Positions 21,001-28,064 of a stretch of DNA of 64,000 nucleotides are shown piece after piece. Numbering within the stretch: the first letter of the stretch is position 1; each line of letters opens with the position of its first letter. The notes under the pieces are model-generated. The model did not search any database, was not told the origin of the DNA, and was given only the letters and a program-made list of their open reading frames with translations. The position numbers were made by a program, and so were the translations under genes. Where the stretch lies: contig NZ_KZ845665.1 of NCBI RefSeq assembly GCF_003313465.1, positions 248,001 through 312,000 of the forward strand. Direction: 5' to 3'. Origin of the DNA: Thermoflavimicrobium daqui. GTDB taxonomy: Bacteria; Bacillota; Bacilli; Thermoactinomycetales; Thermoactinomycetaceae.

Positions 21001-21936
21001 CAGAGTGAGTATGTAGCACCTATTACCAATCTGGAAAAACAATTGGTTTGTATATGGCAGGAAGTATTAGGTATGGATCAGATCAGTGTAACTGATGACT
21101 TTTTTCAGATGGGTGGTCACTCATTAAAAGCCATTTCAGTGATCAGTAGAATCAATGATATTCTGCATAAGAATGTTAACTTATCTGTCATGTTTAAACA
21201 TCGAACCATTCGAGATCTTGCTGCTTATCTTTCGACCTCAGCACATCAGTCAAACCAATCGTCACTATTAACCGCGTTAAATCAGGAAAGCGATTCAAAT
21301 ATCTTCTGTTTTCCACCCATTGCAGGGTATGGAGGGATATTTTCATCGTTGGCTCAGCATATCCATACACACACGATCTATGGTTTAGACTTTATTCATG
21401 AGGACGATCGGATACCAAAATATATAGAGCAGATTCTAAGTATACAAGTAGAAGGACCTTATTGTTTATTAGGTTATTCGGCTGGATGTTGCCTCGCTTT
21501 TGAAGTAGCAAAACAAATGGAAAAAGAAGGATATAAAGTATCGGATCTTATTCTGCTCGATGGGTTACCAAGAAAAGAAATTCTTTTCTTTACCGAGGAA
21601 GAAGTGAAAAAGCAAGCTAAAGAAGCAGTAGAAACCTTTCTGCAACATCAGTTAATGAATGATTTATCCATATCTACCAAACAAGAGTTCCTTGAAAGAG
21701 TAAAGAACTATCTCATCTATTTTAATCAATTGATGAACGATGGAAGTGTACAAGCTTCGATTCATTCGATCCAATCGGAAGACGGCAGCGATAGGATCAA
21801 GGACTGGCAATCCATGACCTCACACTTTAACTTTTATCATGGATCAGGAGGACATATGGATATGTTGATTCCACCCCATTTAGAAAAAAATACTACCATT
21901 ATCCAGAAAATCCTAATGAACAAAGTAGAAGTTTAG
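15007..21936 (+). CDS. Non-ribosomal peptide synthetase 3: C-A-PCP-C-A(Pro)-PCP-TE
   Basis: Terminal subunit, 2309 residues. AAGGAGTGG lies 8-10 bases before the ATG at 15007. The first C domain (HHILLDG near 145) opens almost exactly like that of NRPS2 and suits a D-configured donor, as expected after the NRPS2 epimerase. A1 (TSGTTG near 617) reads D-V-E-H-I-G-S-V-T; the acidic residue at position 239 hints at a basic amino acid, but this is tentative. PCP1 GGHS near 993; C2 HHIIADG near 1178; A2 reads D-V-Q-W-I-A-H-V-V, proline type, and is very similar to NRPS2 A1. PCP2 GGHS near 2036. Residues about 2090-2305 are a type I thioesterase with GYSAG near 2156 and a GGHMDML histidine region, which releases the peptide by hydrolysis or cyclization. 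No MbtH, Sfp-type transferase or exporter gene is in the window. Confidence 0.95.
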   Translation: MSNQIKIEKVYNLSPMQEGMLYHSLLQEKTATYFQQMTFSIEGNLDVPNFKQSIQRLVQRHDLLRTAIFYQKIERPKQVVLTGREVPVYVKDLSHLSAEESQSVIESYQQEDRQKGFHLQKDVLMRFALFKRSEKDVYVIWSFHHILLDGWSMGSLVKELFSIYSLTKNKQPILLEEIKPYKEFIEWLEERDDIDSLSYWREYLQGYEDLAYLPRKQSRIEEDETYRDFTFTFSEEMSKALIHFSKQQHVTLNTTFQAIWGVLLHRYTNQDDVVFGAVHSGRSASIDGIEKMVGLFINTVPVRIRGSHGSFSAFVSQIQKQAFDYEMHGFCPLYEVQQQSIHQQALFDHLMVFESYPLDQEVQNLFNGQRQELRIRDVKCFEQTNYPLTIAVMPGSSIQVKLTYDSSVLQDVFISNIEKHMKQVAKAVLADPEIKVQQIDILDEEEKQRLLKSCNDNQADYPKEQTIHKWFEEQVVKTPHQVAVVYKDDQLTYQELNEQANRLAYVLRQKGTKPDDRIGLMIERSLDMIVGILAILKAGGAYVPIDPQYPVERMRYMLADSGANLILSQSSIMEKLNKEELGSVEWLDVQTLDLKEMDVSNLSDVNQSTDLAYVMYTSGTTGQPKGVMIEHRSVINFLYHWNKQLDIQEDDRIGQFASVSFDVSVEELGMSLLTGACLYILTPELIYDVVELENYIKQNQLTILHLPPSYAKYLKYEEPSSLRHFILGGSLAPCPLVERWKKICINSYGPTETTVTATMWRADKNLPVSSVPIGKPIPNVQVYIINQHLQLQPFGAPGELCIGGVGLARGYLGKPKLTEEKFIPNPFVPGERLYRTGDLVHYLPDGNLAFLGRIDQQVKVRGYRIELGEIESILLTHTKVKSATVQDWKDAQGEIYLAAYVILDETGVSHELKKYLSQKLPAYMIPSFIIEVDEIPLTQNGKVDKAALPKPDESTIVENYVPPVTQLEKQLVKIWQELLGIDPIGITDDFFQIGGHSLKAIQLMSMIHQKLEVEVPVRAIFEQPTIQQLATYLRDQEMTAFRSIQPAPVQRYYPVSSAQKRIYILQQLERNATHYNMSGALMLNGSLDRVRLEQAFQKLIQRHESLRTSFQVINGEPMQYVHTEVDFQLRVRKGSKEGAKNWVNQFIQPFSLDQAPLFRAELIQLEPEEHLLLIDLHHIIADGVSVDLLLDELSKIYQGENLPKLHIQYKDFSVWQQEWMKSDEWKRQETYWLNIYAGEIPVLDLPTDYVRPEMQSFKGSYWDFVLDSDLTHSLKRLASKTETTIYMLLLTAYNALLHRYTGQSDIIVGSPVVGRSHADVQSVVGMFVNTLAIRNYPEGQKRWIDFIQEVKESAVAAYDHADYPFEVLVDKLSLQRDTGRNPLFQAMITVQDFGRDLLQLDGVQVTPYELDYAISKFDLLLFATERQNKIECRLEYATSLFMPETIQRMTQHFIQIVQEMVNDPDKCIAEMEMLTEQEKQRLLVEWNDTTSVQDLYEKTIHGLFEEQVIQTSNKIAVVFKEEQLTYHELNNQSNRLARLLRKHGIKPDDRVGLLMERSLEMIVGMLAILKAGGAYVPIDPAYPTQRIEYMLSDSGAQIVISDDVVMSQFKETEWNTAIEWLNVKQATCSDLDSSNLPHICTNSHLAYVIYTSGTTGQPKGVMMEHRQLLNLLQDQLLNTSIPFDRNVLQFNTISFDVSFQEIFSTLCSGGCLYVIDNQMKQNMRQLLQYMEEQAITVIFWPVSYLKAVFQWVDQLPGSIQHVITAGEQLVLSSSLQQYISQSDVYLHNHYGPSETHVVTTYTISSRTKKVEHPPIGKPIANTKIYLLNKNQQLQPQGVVGEIYISGDSVSRGYLGKPELTAERFIPNPFIPGERMYRTGDLARYRSDGNIEFLGRIDHQVKVRGYRIEPSEIETILLDHAKVKDAVVCDWTDEQNEVYLCAYIVEDASVSNTELKNDLAKKLPQYMLPSFIIKLDRIPLNSNGKVEHKQLPKPNTMHMQSEYVAPITNLEKQLVCIWQEVLGMDQISVTDDFFQMGGHSLKAISVISRINDILHKNVNLSVMFKHRTIRDLAAYLSTSAHQSNQSSLLTALNQESDSNIFCFPPIAGYGGIFSSLAQHIHTHTIYGLDFIHEDDRIPKYIEQILSIQVEGPYCLLGYSAGCCLAFEVAKQMEKEGYKVSDLILLDGLPRKEILFFTEEEVKKQAKEAVETFLQHQLMNDLSISTKQEFLERVKNYLIYFNQLMNDGSVQASIHSIQSEDGSDRIKDWQSMTSHFNFYHGSGGHMDMLIPPHLEKNTTIIQKILMNKVEV

Positions 21937-21974
21937 AAGAAGAACCATGAAACCAAACATGATCTGTCAGCTTT

Positions 21975-22003
21975 AAGGAGAGTATTTTCGACTCTCCTTT
22001 TTT
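21975..22003 (+). terminator. Terminator of the NRPS operon
   Basis: A perfect 9-bp stem AAGGAGAGT (21975-21983) with ACTCTCCTT (21991-21999), a 7-base loop and a T-run. It lies about 40 bases after the NRPS3 stop and closes the operon. Confidence 0.85.
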
Positions 22004-22181
22004 GTATAGTTACAAATTAATAATAATAGAACCGTGTAGAAAATTTTGATTTTAACATAAGACAATTACATTTCAGCATAAGTTAGAAAATGTAGCAGTT
22101 ATATAACATTGGAACCAAATGATTGGGTAAGACATATCGTATCTATGAGGGTTTTAGAAAATAGATCAAGGAGGCGTATCC

Positions 22182-22898
22182 ATGGCTGGCTTGATAACAT
22201 CAGTAGCCCTTCTACTTAAAGAGATGTTATTTTTTGTTTCATACATAAAAAATAATGCATTTCCACAACCATTATCTGAGGTTGAAGAAGAAAAAAATCT
22301 TAAATTGATGGCCGAAGGAGATATGAAAGCCCGCAATCTCTTAATTGAGCACAATTTACGTTTAGTGGCCCATATTGTAAAGAAGTTTGAAAATACAGGA
22401 GAAGATGCTGAAGACTTAATCTCCATCGGTACAATTGGTCTAATCAAAGCCATTGAGTCTTATCAGACAAATAAAGGTACCAAGTTGGCTACGTATGCAG
22501 CAAGGTGTATTGAGAATGAGATTCTCATGCACCTACGTTCACTAAAGAAATCGCGAAAAGATGTCTCTTTACATGATCCGATTGGAACTGATAAAGAAGG
22601 AAATGAAATAACATTGTCGGATATTCTAGGCACAGATCCGGATGAAGTGGTTGAACTCGTTCAGATGAAAATTGAAAAGAATAAAATATACCAGCATATC
22701 CATATTCTTGATGATCGGGAGCAGGAAGTGATTCGCAGTCGTTTTGGGCTAAATGGTGAAGAGGAGAAGACACAGCGTGAAATTGCTAAAGAGTTAGGGA
22801 TTTCTCGTTCTTATGTTTCACGGATCGAAAAAAGAGCATTGATTAAGCTATTTCATGAGTATTATCGTTCTTCATCTTCTAATGAACGGAGGAGATAA
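22182..22898 (+). CDS. sigK: Sporulation sigma factor SigK (pro-sigma-K)
   Basis: 238 residues, full length, one uninterrupted gene. The first about 20 residues ([20 protein letters not shown]) match the membrane-associated pro-sequence of Bacillus pro-sigma-K, with SpoIVFB cleavage expected before [12 protein letters not shown]. Region 2 carries [20 protein letters not shown] and [17 protein letters not shown]; region 4 ends in the helix-turn-helix [20 protein letters not shown]. It directs late mother-cell transcription (coat and cortex genes). No skin-type element interrupts it, unlike some Bacillus and Clostridium strains. SD AAGGAGGC is 6 bases before the ATG. It begins 245 bases after the NRPS stop and is probably transcribed separately. 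Confidence 0.97.
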   Translation: MAGLITSVALLLKEMLFFVSYIKNNAFPQPLSEVEEEKNLKLMAEGDMKARNLLIEHNLRLVAHIVKKFENTGEDAEDLISIGTIGLIKAIESYQTNKGTKLATYAARCIENEILMHLRSLKKSRKDVSLHDPIGTDKEGNEITLSDILGTDPDEVVELVQMKIEKNKIYQHIHILDDREQEVIRSRFGLNGEEEKTQREIAKELGISRSYVSRIEKRALIKLFHEYYRSSSSNERRR

Positions 22899-23428
22899 AG
22901 GATAAGGAAGGGGTTGGCTTTATAATTATATTTTAATAGAATTAAATATGTAATATATTATGATGAGCATGTTGCAAACGATTCCGCTTTAGCTTCCATA
23001 TAAGCCCACCGAAACTATAAATTGGTACACCAAGCATTGAATAATCTGTGTATCACTGAATTTTTTCGGCCTACCACATAATGGTTGCGTTTCATAGAAG
23101 AGTAACACTAGATCCTCAATACAATGAAAAATTTGAAATATGAAATGGTTTCTGGTTCATGCTACACTCATTACAAAAGAATGGTTGGATTATACTGTTT
23201 CGGTAGGTATAGGAAAGTCTTATCATAGTATTTCGGGATACCTTACTGTAAAAAGTTAAAAGGTTCTGATTAGCCACTGCTATAAGATAATGCAGTGGTA
23301 TATTTGTGCAAACATACAAAAAATCGAATGCAATGGATTGATCATTTTTTTGATTCATCCGTTGTGAAGGAATCAAAAACTGTTGTTAAATAAAGTTAAA
23401 TCACTCATTTTTATAAAGAGGTGAGTTT
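22899..23428. other. 530-bp intergenic region with possible mobile-element relic
   Basis: No convincing gene. GAGCATGTTGCA at 22965-22976 repeats the terminal bases of the 470-610 element, so a decayed insertion end may lie here. A stretch near 23137-23250 stays open in one frame (WFLVHATLITKEWLDYTV and on) but has no start signal and later stops; I cannot identify it. The promoter and SD (AAAGAGGTGAG) of the next gene are at the right end. Confidence 0.4.
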
Positions 23429-24559
23429 ATGAAAATTGTTATAGCACCTGACTCCTATAAAGGTAGTTTATCGAGCAAAGAAGTAGGATTGATTATCCAA
23501 AAGGCCTTCCAAGAAGAAATGCCGACAGCCGACATCGAAGTTGTTCCGATGGCCGATGGTGGGGAAGGAACGTTAGAGACAATCCTGTTCGCTGTAGGTG
23601 GAGAAAAAGTTGACCTAGAAGTTACTGGGCCATTAGGAAATCGGATTATGACAAGCTATGGAGTTTTAAGTGATCAGGAAACAGTTGTGATCGAAATTGC
23701 CCAAGTGGTAGGATTACCCCAAATTCCTCAAAATCAGAGAAATCCTATGTTGACAACTACCTATGGAGTAGGTGAGCAAATGATCCACGCTTTAAAGCGA
23801 GGGTATCGCAAATTTATAATCGGTCTGGGGGGAAGTGCTACCAATGATGGTGGTCTTGGAATGTTACAAGCACTGGGTATTACTTTTTTAGATCGCGATG
23901 GAAGCGCTGTCAAACCGATTGGTGCTTCACTTGAGAAAATTAAAGAAGTCGATTTTGGTACGATTCATCCCGAAGTTCTTAAGTGTGAGATTAAAGTAGC
24001 AAGTGATGTTAAAAATCCACTTTGTGGAAAGACAGGTGCATCGTATGTTTTTGGACCGCAAAAAGGAGCCACCAAAGAGCAAGTAGAAAAGCTGGACCAA
24101 GGTTTAGCACATTATGCTTCCTTAGTTGAGAATGCACTTGACCAATCCATTCAGTATGTAGCAGGTGCTGGTGCGGCTGGGGGACTTGGATTTGGACTTC
24201 TTACGATAGGAGCTAAGATTCTTTCAGGTTCACAGGTGCTGGCTGAAGCCACTGGATTAGAGGAAAAAATAAAAAAGGCCGATTGGGTTATTACAGGAGA
24301 AGGGCAAAGCGACTTTCAAACTCTTTACGGTAAAGTGCCATCATTTGTTGCTAAACTTGCCAAAAAGTATGATAGCAAAACAATTCTGATTTCGGGTAGT
24401 TTGGGGAATGGTTTTGAGCAGCTATATGAAGAATTTATTAGTTGTCATTCAATTGCTATAGGACCCCTGAGTATAAAAGAGTCGATCGCGAGCGCAAGCA
24501 AGTATTTATATATATGCGCATGTAACATTGCTCGTCTGTTGAAAGCGTCATCAAATTAA
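23429..24559 (+). CDS. glxK: Glycerate kinase (type 1, GarK/GlxK family)
   Basis: 376 residues, the usual family length. It phosphorylates D-glycerate with ATP to feed lower glycolysis. Visible family hallmarks are the N-terminus MKIVIAPDSYKGSLSSKEV, VPMADGGEGTLET, IGLGGSATNDGGLGMLQALG (about residues 131-150) and ITGEGQSDFQT near 288. SD AGAGGTGAG precedes the ATG. The GntP-type permease starts 21 bases downstream, so the pair looks like a glycerate uptake and phosphorylation operon. No regulator is adjacent. Confidence 0.95.
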   Translation: MKIVIAPDSYKGSLSSKEVGLIIQKAFQEEMPTADIEVVPMADGGEGTLETILFAVGGEKVDLEVTGPLGNRIMTSYGVLSDQETVVIEIAQVVGLPQIPQNQRNPMLTTTYGVGEQMIHALKRGYRKFIIGLGGSATNDGGLGMLQALGITFLDRDGSAVKPIGASLEKIKEVDFGTIHPEVLKCEIKVASDVKNPLCGKTGASYVFGPQKGATKEQVEKLDQGLAHYASLVENALDQSIQYVAGAGAAGGLGFGLLTIGAKILSGSQVLAEATGLEEKIKKADWVITGEGQSDFQTLYGKVPSFVAKLAKKYDSKTILISGSLGNGFEQLYEEFISCHSIAIGPLSIKESIASASKYLYICACNIARLLKASSN

Positions 24560-24580
24560 AAAATTTGAGGGGGGAGTTTT

Positions 24581-25939
24581 ATGGTACATGGACCGTTATT
24601 GTTTTTGATTATCATACTTGGTGTTGGATTTATTGTGTTAGCAACAGCAAAGTGGAAGCTACATCCGTTTCTGGCTTTATTGATAGCAGCTTTTGGAGTG
24701 GGGATAGCTACAGGAATGCCACTCGGTAATGTTGTTAAAGTGGTAAATGAGGGCTTTGGTGGTCTAATGAGCAGTATTGGTATAGTGATCGTAGCGGGTA
24801 CAGTCATTGGAACGATTTTAGAAAAGTCGGGTGCTGCTTTACGGATGGCCGAGGTCGTATTAAGACTTGTAGGCGAAAAAAGACCCCAGTTGGCCATGTC
24901 TTTAATAGGAGCCATTGTGAGTATTCCTGTTTTTTGTGATTCGGGATATGTAATCTTGTCGAGCTTGAAAAAAGCACTTGCTAAGCGAACCAAAGTAGCT
25001 CTTGCCTCTATGGCAGTTGCACTGGCTACTGGATTATATGCGACTCATACTCTCGTCCCACCTACACCTGGACCGATTGCAGCAGCAGGAAATATCGGTG
25101 CAAGTAATTATTTAGGGACCATTATTATTATCGGACTTATCGTATGTATTCCAGTTATTTTAGTCGGATATATTTGGGCGATGAAGGTAGCTAGTAAAAT
25201 TCGGATTGAAGGAGAAGAAGATCATAACTTTCAATACGAAGAGGTTGTGAAACAGTTTGGAACCCTTCCTTCTACTGGAAAGTCATTTGCTCCGATTGTC
25301 ATTCCAATCTTATTTATTGGTTTAGCTTCGATTATTTCTGCTGTCGGATGGAAAGGAGCTTTAGCTAATTTTTTTCTTTTTCTGGGTACACCCATTGTAG
25401 CTCTGTTAATCGGAGTATTTGTTTCTTTTACTCTCCTACCCAAATGGAATGAAGAAACATTAACAGGGTGGGTTGGAGAAGGAATCAAAGATTCGGCAGC
25501 AATCATTCTGATTACGGGAGCTGGAGGAGCTTTTGGCTCCGTGATTAAGGCAACACCCGTGGCTGATTTGATTAAAGGACTAGCTGATGGGGGTCTTTTA
25601 GGTGGAGCTTTAGTTCTACTGATTCCATTTATCGTTGCAGCGGCTTTGAAAACAGCACAAGGATCATCAACAGCAGCCTTGGTTATTACCTCTGCTCTTA
25701 TCGCCCCCATGATCAAACAGTTAGGGATTGAAGGTGCAATTCCGCTCGCTCTGGTTGTGATGGCTATTGGAGCGGGAGCCATGACGATAAGTCATGTAAA
25801 TGATAGTTACTTCTGGGTGGTTACACAATTTAGTGGAATGAAAGTAACGGATGCATACAAGGCACAAACAATGGCTACATTATTGCAGGGACTAACAGCT
25901 ATTATTGTAACGATGATTTTATGGGTGATTTTAGTATAA
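24581..25939 (+). CDS. GntP-family gluconate/glycerate:H+ symporter
   Basis: 452 residues of almost entirely hydrophobic sequence with about 12 predicted membrane spans, the size and composition of GntP-family permeases. Family-typical segments include VPPTPGPIAAAGNIGA (about 161-176), the CDSGYVILSS stretch near 123 and AQGSSTAALVITSALIAP near 365. Strong SD GAGGGGGGAG. It follows glycerate kinase by 21 bases, so D-glycerate is a reasonable substrate, though gluconate or a related sugar acid cannot be excluded from sequence. Long reverse-strand open frames across it are shadows of its Gly/Ala-rich codons. Confidence 0.92.
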   Translation: MVHGPLLFLIIILGVGFIVLATAKWKLHPFLALLIAAFGVGIATGMPLGNVVKVVNEGFGGLMSSIGIVIVAGTVIGTILEKSGAALRMAEVVLRLVGEKRPQLAMSLIGAIVSIPVFCDSGYVILSSLKKALAKRTKVALASMAVALATGLYATHTLVPPTPGPIAAAGNIGASNYLGTIIIIGLIVCIPVILVGYIWAMKVASKIRIEGEEDHNFQYEEVVKQFGTLPSTGKSFAPIVIPILFIGLASIISAVGWKGALANFFLFLGTPIVALLIGVFVSFTLLPKWNEETLTGWVGEGIKDSAAIILITGAGGAFGSVIKATPVADLIKGLADGGLLGGALVLLIPFIVAAALKTAQGSSTAALVITSALIAPMIKQLGIEGAIPLALVVMAIGAGAMTISHVNDSYFWVVTQFSGMKVTDAYKAQTMATLLQGLTAIIVTMILWVILV

Positions 25940-25986
25940 AAGAAATGATTTCATATAGAGATTGATTAATGGAATGATGTCATGCT

Positions 25987-26022
25987 ATATGGACTGATCG
26001 GCTTTAGTCGTTCAGTCCATAT
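25987..26022 (+). terminator. Inverted repeat, probable terminator of the glycerate operon
   Basis: ATATGGACTGA (25987-25997) pairs perfectly with TCAGTCCATAT (26012-26022); only a weak T-rich tail follows. It lies about 50 bases after the permease stop. Confidence 0.55.
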
Positions 26023-26044
26023 TTATATAAAGATTTGACTGTTC

Positions 26045-26080
26045 CACACGCTGAAGCCGTGGGATGAAAGACAGCAATGA
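26045..26080 (+). mobile_element. Relic of an IS200/IS605-type left end
   Basis: GCTGAAGCCGTGGGATGAAA and the following GACAGC (26050-26075) match the end motif of the IS200/IS605-like remnant at 34841-35225, read on its minus strand (CGTGGGATGAAAGAC then TGC). No transposase or second end is present here. The rest of the 26023-26419 gap shows no gene. Confidence 0.5.
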
Positions 26081-26419
26081 CTGTAAAGCTCGTTAGAAAG
26101 TCACTTTTCTTAAATGAAGCGGTGTGCCAAATTAGAATCATTCGTAACTGAAGAAGAGTAAAGGTATAACTGGTCGGGATATGACATAAAATAGCAGATA
26201 GAGTTAGGTGATCAATCGGATCATGTAAAACTGAGTAGATGTACGAAACAATAATTGAAAAATGATCTTAAATGAAAAGCTCTACCCGATTTAAAAGAGG
26301 AGCCCTTTTCTATGTTCAAAATAAAAGATTATTCATCCTATCCAAATTTACCCCATACCGTTACTCCTATAAAGTAAGAGAGAAACGATTCAAACCCGTT
26401 GTTCCCCTTAAGATATCTG

Positions 26420-26902
26420 TTAGTATTCTAATTGAATGGCCTTCGTAGCATTCATATAATCATTGGCAAGTAATTGATTTAAATCGTATGATGGATAATA
26501 ACCTTTTTGATACATGTAGTAATAGACTTTTCCATGTAATTTAACTGCATTTTTTAGTTGTTTTGTTAAAACCTTTCTCAAAGCAGGAGTGGCGGTTTCT
26601 GTAATGGCTATTGCATAATTTCGTACCGCTGTTTTTGCTAACCCCAATAGATTTCCCGCATAAAATGGGGTTTCATCTATTTTACTCGAATCCATCATTA
26701 CCTTTGGAGTTTCTGGATAAAATGCAAGGAGTTCAGTTAAATTCTGTTTAAGGGAGTGAATAGAGAATTTGTATAACTCCCTTAGCTTCGGATCGTGTAC
26801 CATTTTAATACTTTTTTTAAGCATAAAGAGTCCAGCTGTTTGAAAAGCGACCAATTCATGCATATCTAAGGTTTCATGCCAAGCTAAATGATCATGAATC
26901 AT
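26420..26902 (-). CDS. CotF-family spore coat protein
   Basis: 160 residues, soluble, no signal peptide. The C-terminal half ([20 protein letters not shown], then LNQLLANDY) matches the CotF/YhcQ coat-protein domain, which is ferritin-like and helical. The N-terminus [20 protein letters not shown] has the His-rich start typical of this family. SD AAGGAGG is 8 bases before the ATG. It is expected in the mother cell late in sporulation; an independent transcription unit divergent from the SRAP gene. Confidence 0.85.
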   Translation of the reverse strand: MIHDHLAWHETLDMHELVAFQTAGLFMLKKSIKMVHDPKLRELYKFSIHSLKQNLTELLAFYPETPKVMMDSSKIDETPFYAGNLLGLAKTAVRNYAIAITETATPALRKVLTKQLKNAVKLHGKVYYYMYQKGYYPSYDLNQLLANDYMNATKAIQLEY

Positions 26903-26997
26903 ACCTAAGTCCTCCTTGGGTATTTTAGAATTATTTTATTCGTAGTACCAGAATGGTGTGCAGTAATATATCTCTGTATCGAACAAGGGGTGATGAT

Positions 26998-27693
26998 ATG
27001 TGTGGTCGTTTTTCTTTATTTCATGATATGGAACAGCTGCAAAAACAATTTGACATGATCATGGTAGATCCGATGAAAGTCCGATATAATATAGCTCCCA
27101 CTCAACTTGTTGTTACGGTTGTTCTTGAAGAAGGGAAGCGAGTTGGAAGATCGATGAAATGGGGACTGATTCCATCTTGGGCCAAGGATATGAAAATAGC
27201 CTACAAACTCATTAATGCAAGAGCGGAGACAATTGATGAGAAACCCATGTATAAGGAATTGGTCAAGAAACGGCGATGTATTATTTTAGCTGATGGCTTT
27301 TATGAATGGAAAAGGGAAGGGAAAGAAAAACGTCCATATCGGTTTCAGCTAAAATCTGGAAAGCCCTTTGCTTTCGCGGGACTATGGAACCAATGGATGC
27401 AGAACGGAGAAACATTAGATACCTGTACGATTATTACCACAAAACCCAATGAGTTGGTCAAAAAAGTACATGATCGGATGCCAGTAATACTACCACCCAA
27501 TGCTTATGAGATATGGTTACACCATGAGATGCAAGATATCGAGTATCTAAAGAATCTGCTACAACCATATCCAGCCGTCGAAATGAAGGCTTTCGAAATT
27601 TCAACGTTAGTCAATTCACCTAAGAATGATCATCCGTCCATTTTAGAATCGCTTAGTTGTGTTGAAGGCTTATGGGATAATATATTTGAGTGA
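26998..27693 (+). CDS. SRAP-domain protein (HMCES/YedK family, abasic-site DNA-protein crosslinker)
   Basis: 231 residues. The start ATG at 26998 (SD AAGGGGTGAT) is chosen over an upstream ATG at 26953 because the family requires Cys2, exposed after Met removal, to form a thiazolidine link with abasic sites in single-stranded DNA: the sequence begins M-C-G-R-F-S. Other conserved elements: NARAET near 74, ILADGFYEWKR near 97-107 with the conserved Glu, FAFAGLWNQW, and VHDRMPVIL near 158-166 with the conserved His. It shields stalled forks from error-prone processing. No SOS box is obvious by eye. Confidence 0.95.
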   Translation: MCGRFSLFHDMEQLQKQFDMIMVDPMKVRYNIAPTQLVVTVVLEEGKRVGRSMKWGLIPSWAKDMKIAYKLINARAETIDEKPMYKELVKKRRCIILADGFYEWKREGKEKRPYRFQLKSGKPFAFAGLWNQWMQNGETLDTCTIITTKPNELVKKVHDRMPVILPPNAYEIWLHHEMQDIEYLKNLLQPYPAVEMKAFEISTLVNSPKNDHPSILESLSCVEGLWDNIFE

Positions 27694-27699
27694 ATACTT

Positions 27700-27852
27700 A
27701 AAAAAACGTTGACAAACCGAGTTTTCCTTTTCCAATTGAACGACTTTTACTGGTTTTTTAGCAATGAGAGTGAAACGGAAAAGGAAAACATCCACAGAAA
27801 AAGACTTTGTCAACAAGTTGAACAACTCGTTCTATGAAATGAGTTGTTTTTA
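27700..27852 (+). ncRNA. Structured small RNA candidate A
   Basis: Outer stem GTTGACAAA (27708-27716) pairs perfectly with TTTGTCAAC (27806-27814). Inner stem GTTTTCCTTTTCC (27721-27733) pairs perfectly with GGAAAAGGAAAAC (27777-27789), preceded by GAGTGAAAC. A terminator hairpin follows. The same inner stem and GAGTGAAA segment recur at 54200-54338 with a different but still paired outer stem, which argues for a conserved RNA fold. I do not recognise the family. Confidence 0.55.
27821..27852 (+). terminator. Terminator after small RNA candidate A
   Basis: AACAACTC (27821-27828) pairs with GAGTTGTT (27841-27848), followed by a T-run. The remainder of the gap to 28064 is AT-rich and holds the lipase promoter (TATAAT/TACAAT-like hexamers near 27990-28010). 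Confidence 0.75.
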
Positions 27853-28064
27853 TTATGGATAAAATTTAATTATAAACTCGCTTTCGACAAAGGGAATTGC
27901 ATAAATAGGTTCATCTGAGAATAACAAGATGTATAACTATACTTATTATCATAAAAATTTTTATTATTTAATAATATCAGTTTAAATGGGTATAATATTA
28001 TGATACAATATAGATAAAATATTCAAATAATTTAAGGTATATTATTGGAGGTGTTTTTGAGTAT

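Noticed and set aside
22182-22898. sigK split by a skin-like element
   Set aside because: The gene is continuous from the pro-sequence through region 4, so no rearrangement is needed.
23116-23376. 86-codon reverse ORF between sigK and glycerate kinase
   Set aside because: No ribosome site, atypical composition, no recognisable motif; treated as non-coding.
25231-25782. Long reverse open frame (183 codons) across the GntP permease gene
   Set aside because: It mirrors Gly/Ala-rich membrane codons, has no ribosome site and encodes a low-complexity Ala/Pro/Lys product.
26953-26997. Upstream ATG start for the SRAP protein
   Set aside because: It would bury the catalytic Cys2 behind 15 extra residues; ATG 26998 has a good ribosome site and gives M-C-G-R-F.
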